Part shown: piece after piece, positions 5,041 to 5,495 of the stretch | Layout of the letters: every line of letters begins with the position of its first letter | Position numbering within the stretch: position 1 is the stretch's first letter | Assembly: GCA_030632305.1 (NCBI GenBank) | Contig: DAOVUZ010000051.1 | Location: 1-5,495 of the forward strand | DNA length: 5,495 nt | Reading direction: 5' to 3' | DNA from: Dehalococcoidales bacterium | Lineage (GTDB): Bacteria; Chloroflexota; Dehalococcoidia; Dehalococcoidales; DAOVUZ01 | Notes under the pieces: generated by a model | What the model was told of the DNA's origin: nothing | Databases searched by the model: none | What the model saw: the letters and a program-made list of their open reading frames with translations, nothing else | Position numbers and translations under genes: made by a program

Positions 5041-5114
5041 CGACCCCGGGGGGATTCGAACCCCCGCTCTCCACCGTGACAGGGTGGCATGCTTGTCCGC
5101 TGCACCACGGGGCC
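5041..5114 (-). tRNA. tRNA-Asp (anticodon GTC)
   Basis: A complete 74-nt cloverleaf on the minus strand. The acceptor stem is GGCCCCG with CGGGGTC (one G-U pair), the D stem GTGC/GCAT, and the anticodon stem CCACC/GGTGG around loop CTGTCAC with anticodon GTC. The variable loop is AGAGC and the T stem GGGGG/CCCCC around TTCGAAT. The discriminator base is G73, an identity element of tRNA-Asp. The 3' CCA is not encoded (the next bases are CAT), so it must be added by CCA transferase. It lies 98 bases upstream of the regulator gene on the same strand. Confidence 0.97.
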
Positions 5115-5169
5115 ATTCTGGTTCAGTAAAATTTTTAGGGAGTAGTAGTTAGACCTTTCAATTAGCCAC

Positions 5170-5198
5170 AGTCTATCAGGGGCAATATGGTGTGTCAA
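5170..5198 (-). promoter_or_regulatory. Sigma70-type promoter of tRNA-Asp
   Basis: On the minus strand, TTGACA (5198-5193), a spacer of exactly 17 bases and TAGACT (5175-5170). A TGA just before it gives an extended -10 (TGATAGACT). The start point would be near 5163, about 50 bases before the mature tRNA. It could also supply transcripts for the regulator gene. Confidence 0.65.
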
Positions 5199-5284
5199 GC
5201 TATTTAGCATCTGGCATTTATCAGCTTTGATTCTACCCATAATGAACAATCTTTTGTAAACAGAATATGTGTTGCTTGTATTTC

Positions 5285-5314
5285 TTGTTGTGTGTTATAG
5301 TTGTGTGTTATAAT
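5285..5314 (+). promoter_or_regulatory. Promoter of the Lys-Glu-Glu-Ser repeat gene
   Basis: A perfect TATAAT (5309-5314) with an extended -10 TGT before it, and TTGTTG (5285-5290) 18 bases upstream as -35. The start point would be near 5321, about 20 bases before the ATG at 5341. It runs divergently from the tRNA-Asp promoter. Confidence 0.55.
5288..5312 (+). repeat. Tandem duplication over the -10 region
   Basis: TTGTGTGTTATA occurs at 5288-5299 and again at 5301-5312, separated by a single G (13-base period). Each copy supplies a -10-like sequence (TATAGT, then TATAAT), so the promoter may have two alternative start points. Confidence 0.7.
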
Positions 5315-5340
5315 TGAAAACAAAATTTTTAGGGGAACAA

Positions 5341-5495
5341 ATGGTATCTGAAGAGGAAAAAGAGGAAGCATTAAAGGAAGAATCAAAGGAAGAATCAAAG
5401 GAAGAATCAAAGGAAGAATCAAAGGAAGAATCAAAGGAAGAATCAAAGGAAGAATCAAAGGAAGAATCAAAGGAAGAATCAAAGGAAGAATCAAA
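5341..5495 (+). CDS. Protein with N-terminal Lys-Glu-Glu-Ser tandem repeats (partial, runs off the window)
   Basis: The only convincing plus-strand gene. ATG 5341 has AGGGG at about five bases and the extended -10 promoter upstream. It opens MVSEEEKEEALKEES and continues as repeated KEES; ten full copies are visible before the window ends. The segment is highly charged, net acidic, without hydrophobic residues, and probably disordered or helical. The rest of the protein, and so its function, is outside the window. Acidic, lysine-rich N-terminal extensions occur on many unrelated proteins, so I do not guess a family. The 12-base repeat unit is a multiple of three, so gain or loss of units changes protein length without shifting frame. 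Confidence 0.7.
   Translation, partial: MVSEEEKEEALKEESKEESKEESKEESKEESKEESKEESKEESKEESKEES
5373..5495 (+). repeat. Perfect 12-bp tandem repeat array (AAAGGAAGAATC), at least 10 copies
   Basis: Ten identical 12-base units from 5373 to 5492, plus three bases of an eleventh at the window edge. No unit differs from the others. The array is coding (Lys-Glu-Glu-Ser). Perfect identity suggests recent expansion by replication slippage. There are no spacers, so it is not a CRISPR array. Confidence 0.97.

Noticed and set aside
4992..5249. 85-aa minus-strand ORF
   Set aside because: It covers the whole tRNA-Asp gene and its promoter and has no domain.
5204..5494. Minus-strand ORF rich in Leu-Ile-Leu-Pro that looks like a repetitive hydrophobic protein
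   Set aside because: It is the reverse reading of the 12-base repeat, which is open in every frame. It has no ribosome site and faces the real promoter, ATG and ribosome site on the plus strand.
5373..5495. CRISPR array
   Set aside because: The units are contiguous 12-base repeats without spacers and are in frame with a coding start.

Overview
The window looks like chromosomal DNA of a strictly anaerobic bacterium. The evidence is a two-part ferredoxin-like protein, a rubredoxin-less rubrerythrin, Isc/Nif-type Fe-S assembly genes and a DsrE-type sulfur-carrier relative. The gene style is bacterial: strong GGAGG ribosome sites, sigma70-type promoters, and a tRNA without an encoded CCA end. 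A sulfide-rich anaerobe such as a Chloroflexota/Dehalococcoidia or Desulfobacterota member is my guess; the sequence does not settle the phylum.

Almost everything lies on the minus strand, so transcription runs from high to low coordinates. In that order: a promoter (about 5198-5170) and tRNA-Asp(GTC) (5114-5041); a CRP/FNR-family regulator with a TTG start (4942-4262); an intergenic region holding an FNR-type palindrome (4177-4190) at class II distance from a candidate -10 box; a small zinc-ribbon protein (4098-3868); a ferredoxin-like protein with a cysteine-rich C-terminal domain (3828-3094); a second promoter (3079-3050) and a roughly 220-nt leader with a terminator-like hairpin (2904-2866); then a tight cluster of rubrerythrin (2819-2289), NifS-like protein (2260-1073), NifU/IscU scaffold (1071-655), a double zinc-ribbon protein (668-438) and a DsrE-family protein that leaves the window at base 1.

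On the plus strand, the last 155 bases are the start of a protein whose N-terminus is a tandem array of Lys-Glu-Glu-Ser, encoded by a perfect 12-bp repeat that continues past the window edge. No stretch above 300 bases lacks a gene. The longest gene-free stretches (2826-3093 and 5115-5340) carry promoters, and 2826-3093 also carries the leader.

The most notable observation is in the NifS-like protein. The fold, length and persulfide-cysteine loop are intact, but the PLP Schiff-base lysine is Gln, its neighbouring His is Asn, and several other PLP- and substrate-binding positions are changed. It is therefore predicted not to be a cysteine desulfurase. I infer that this operon assembles Fe-S clusters from sulfide or from a protein-bound persulfide, with the NifS-like protein as a scaffold or cysteine ligand donor. 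The published Archaeoglobus fulgidus IscS, which also lacks this lysine, is the precedent. The cluster seems tied to oxidative or nitrosative stress defence through rubrerythrin and the CRP/FNR regulator.
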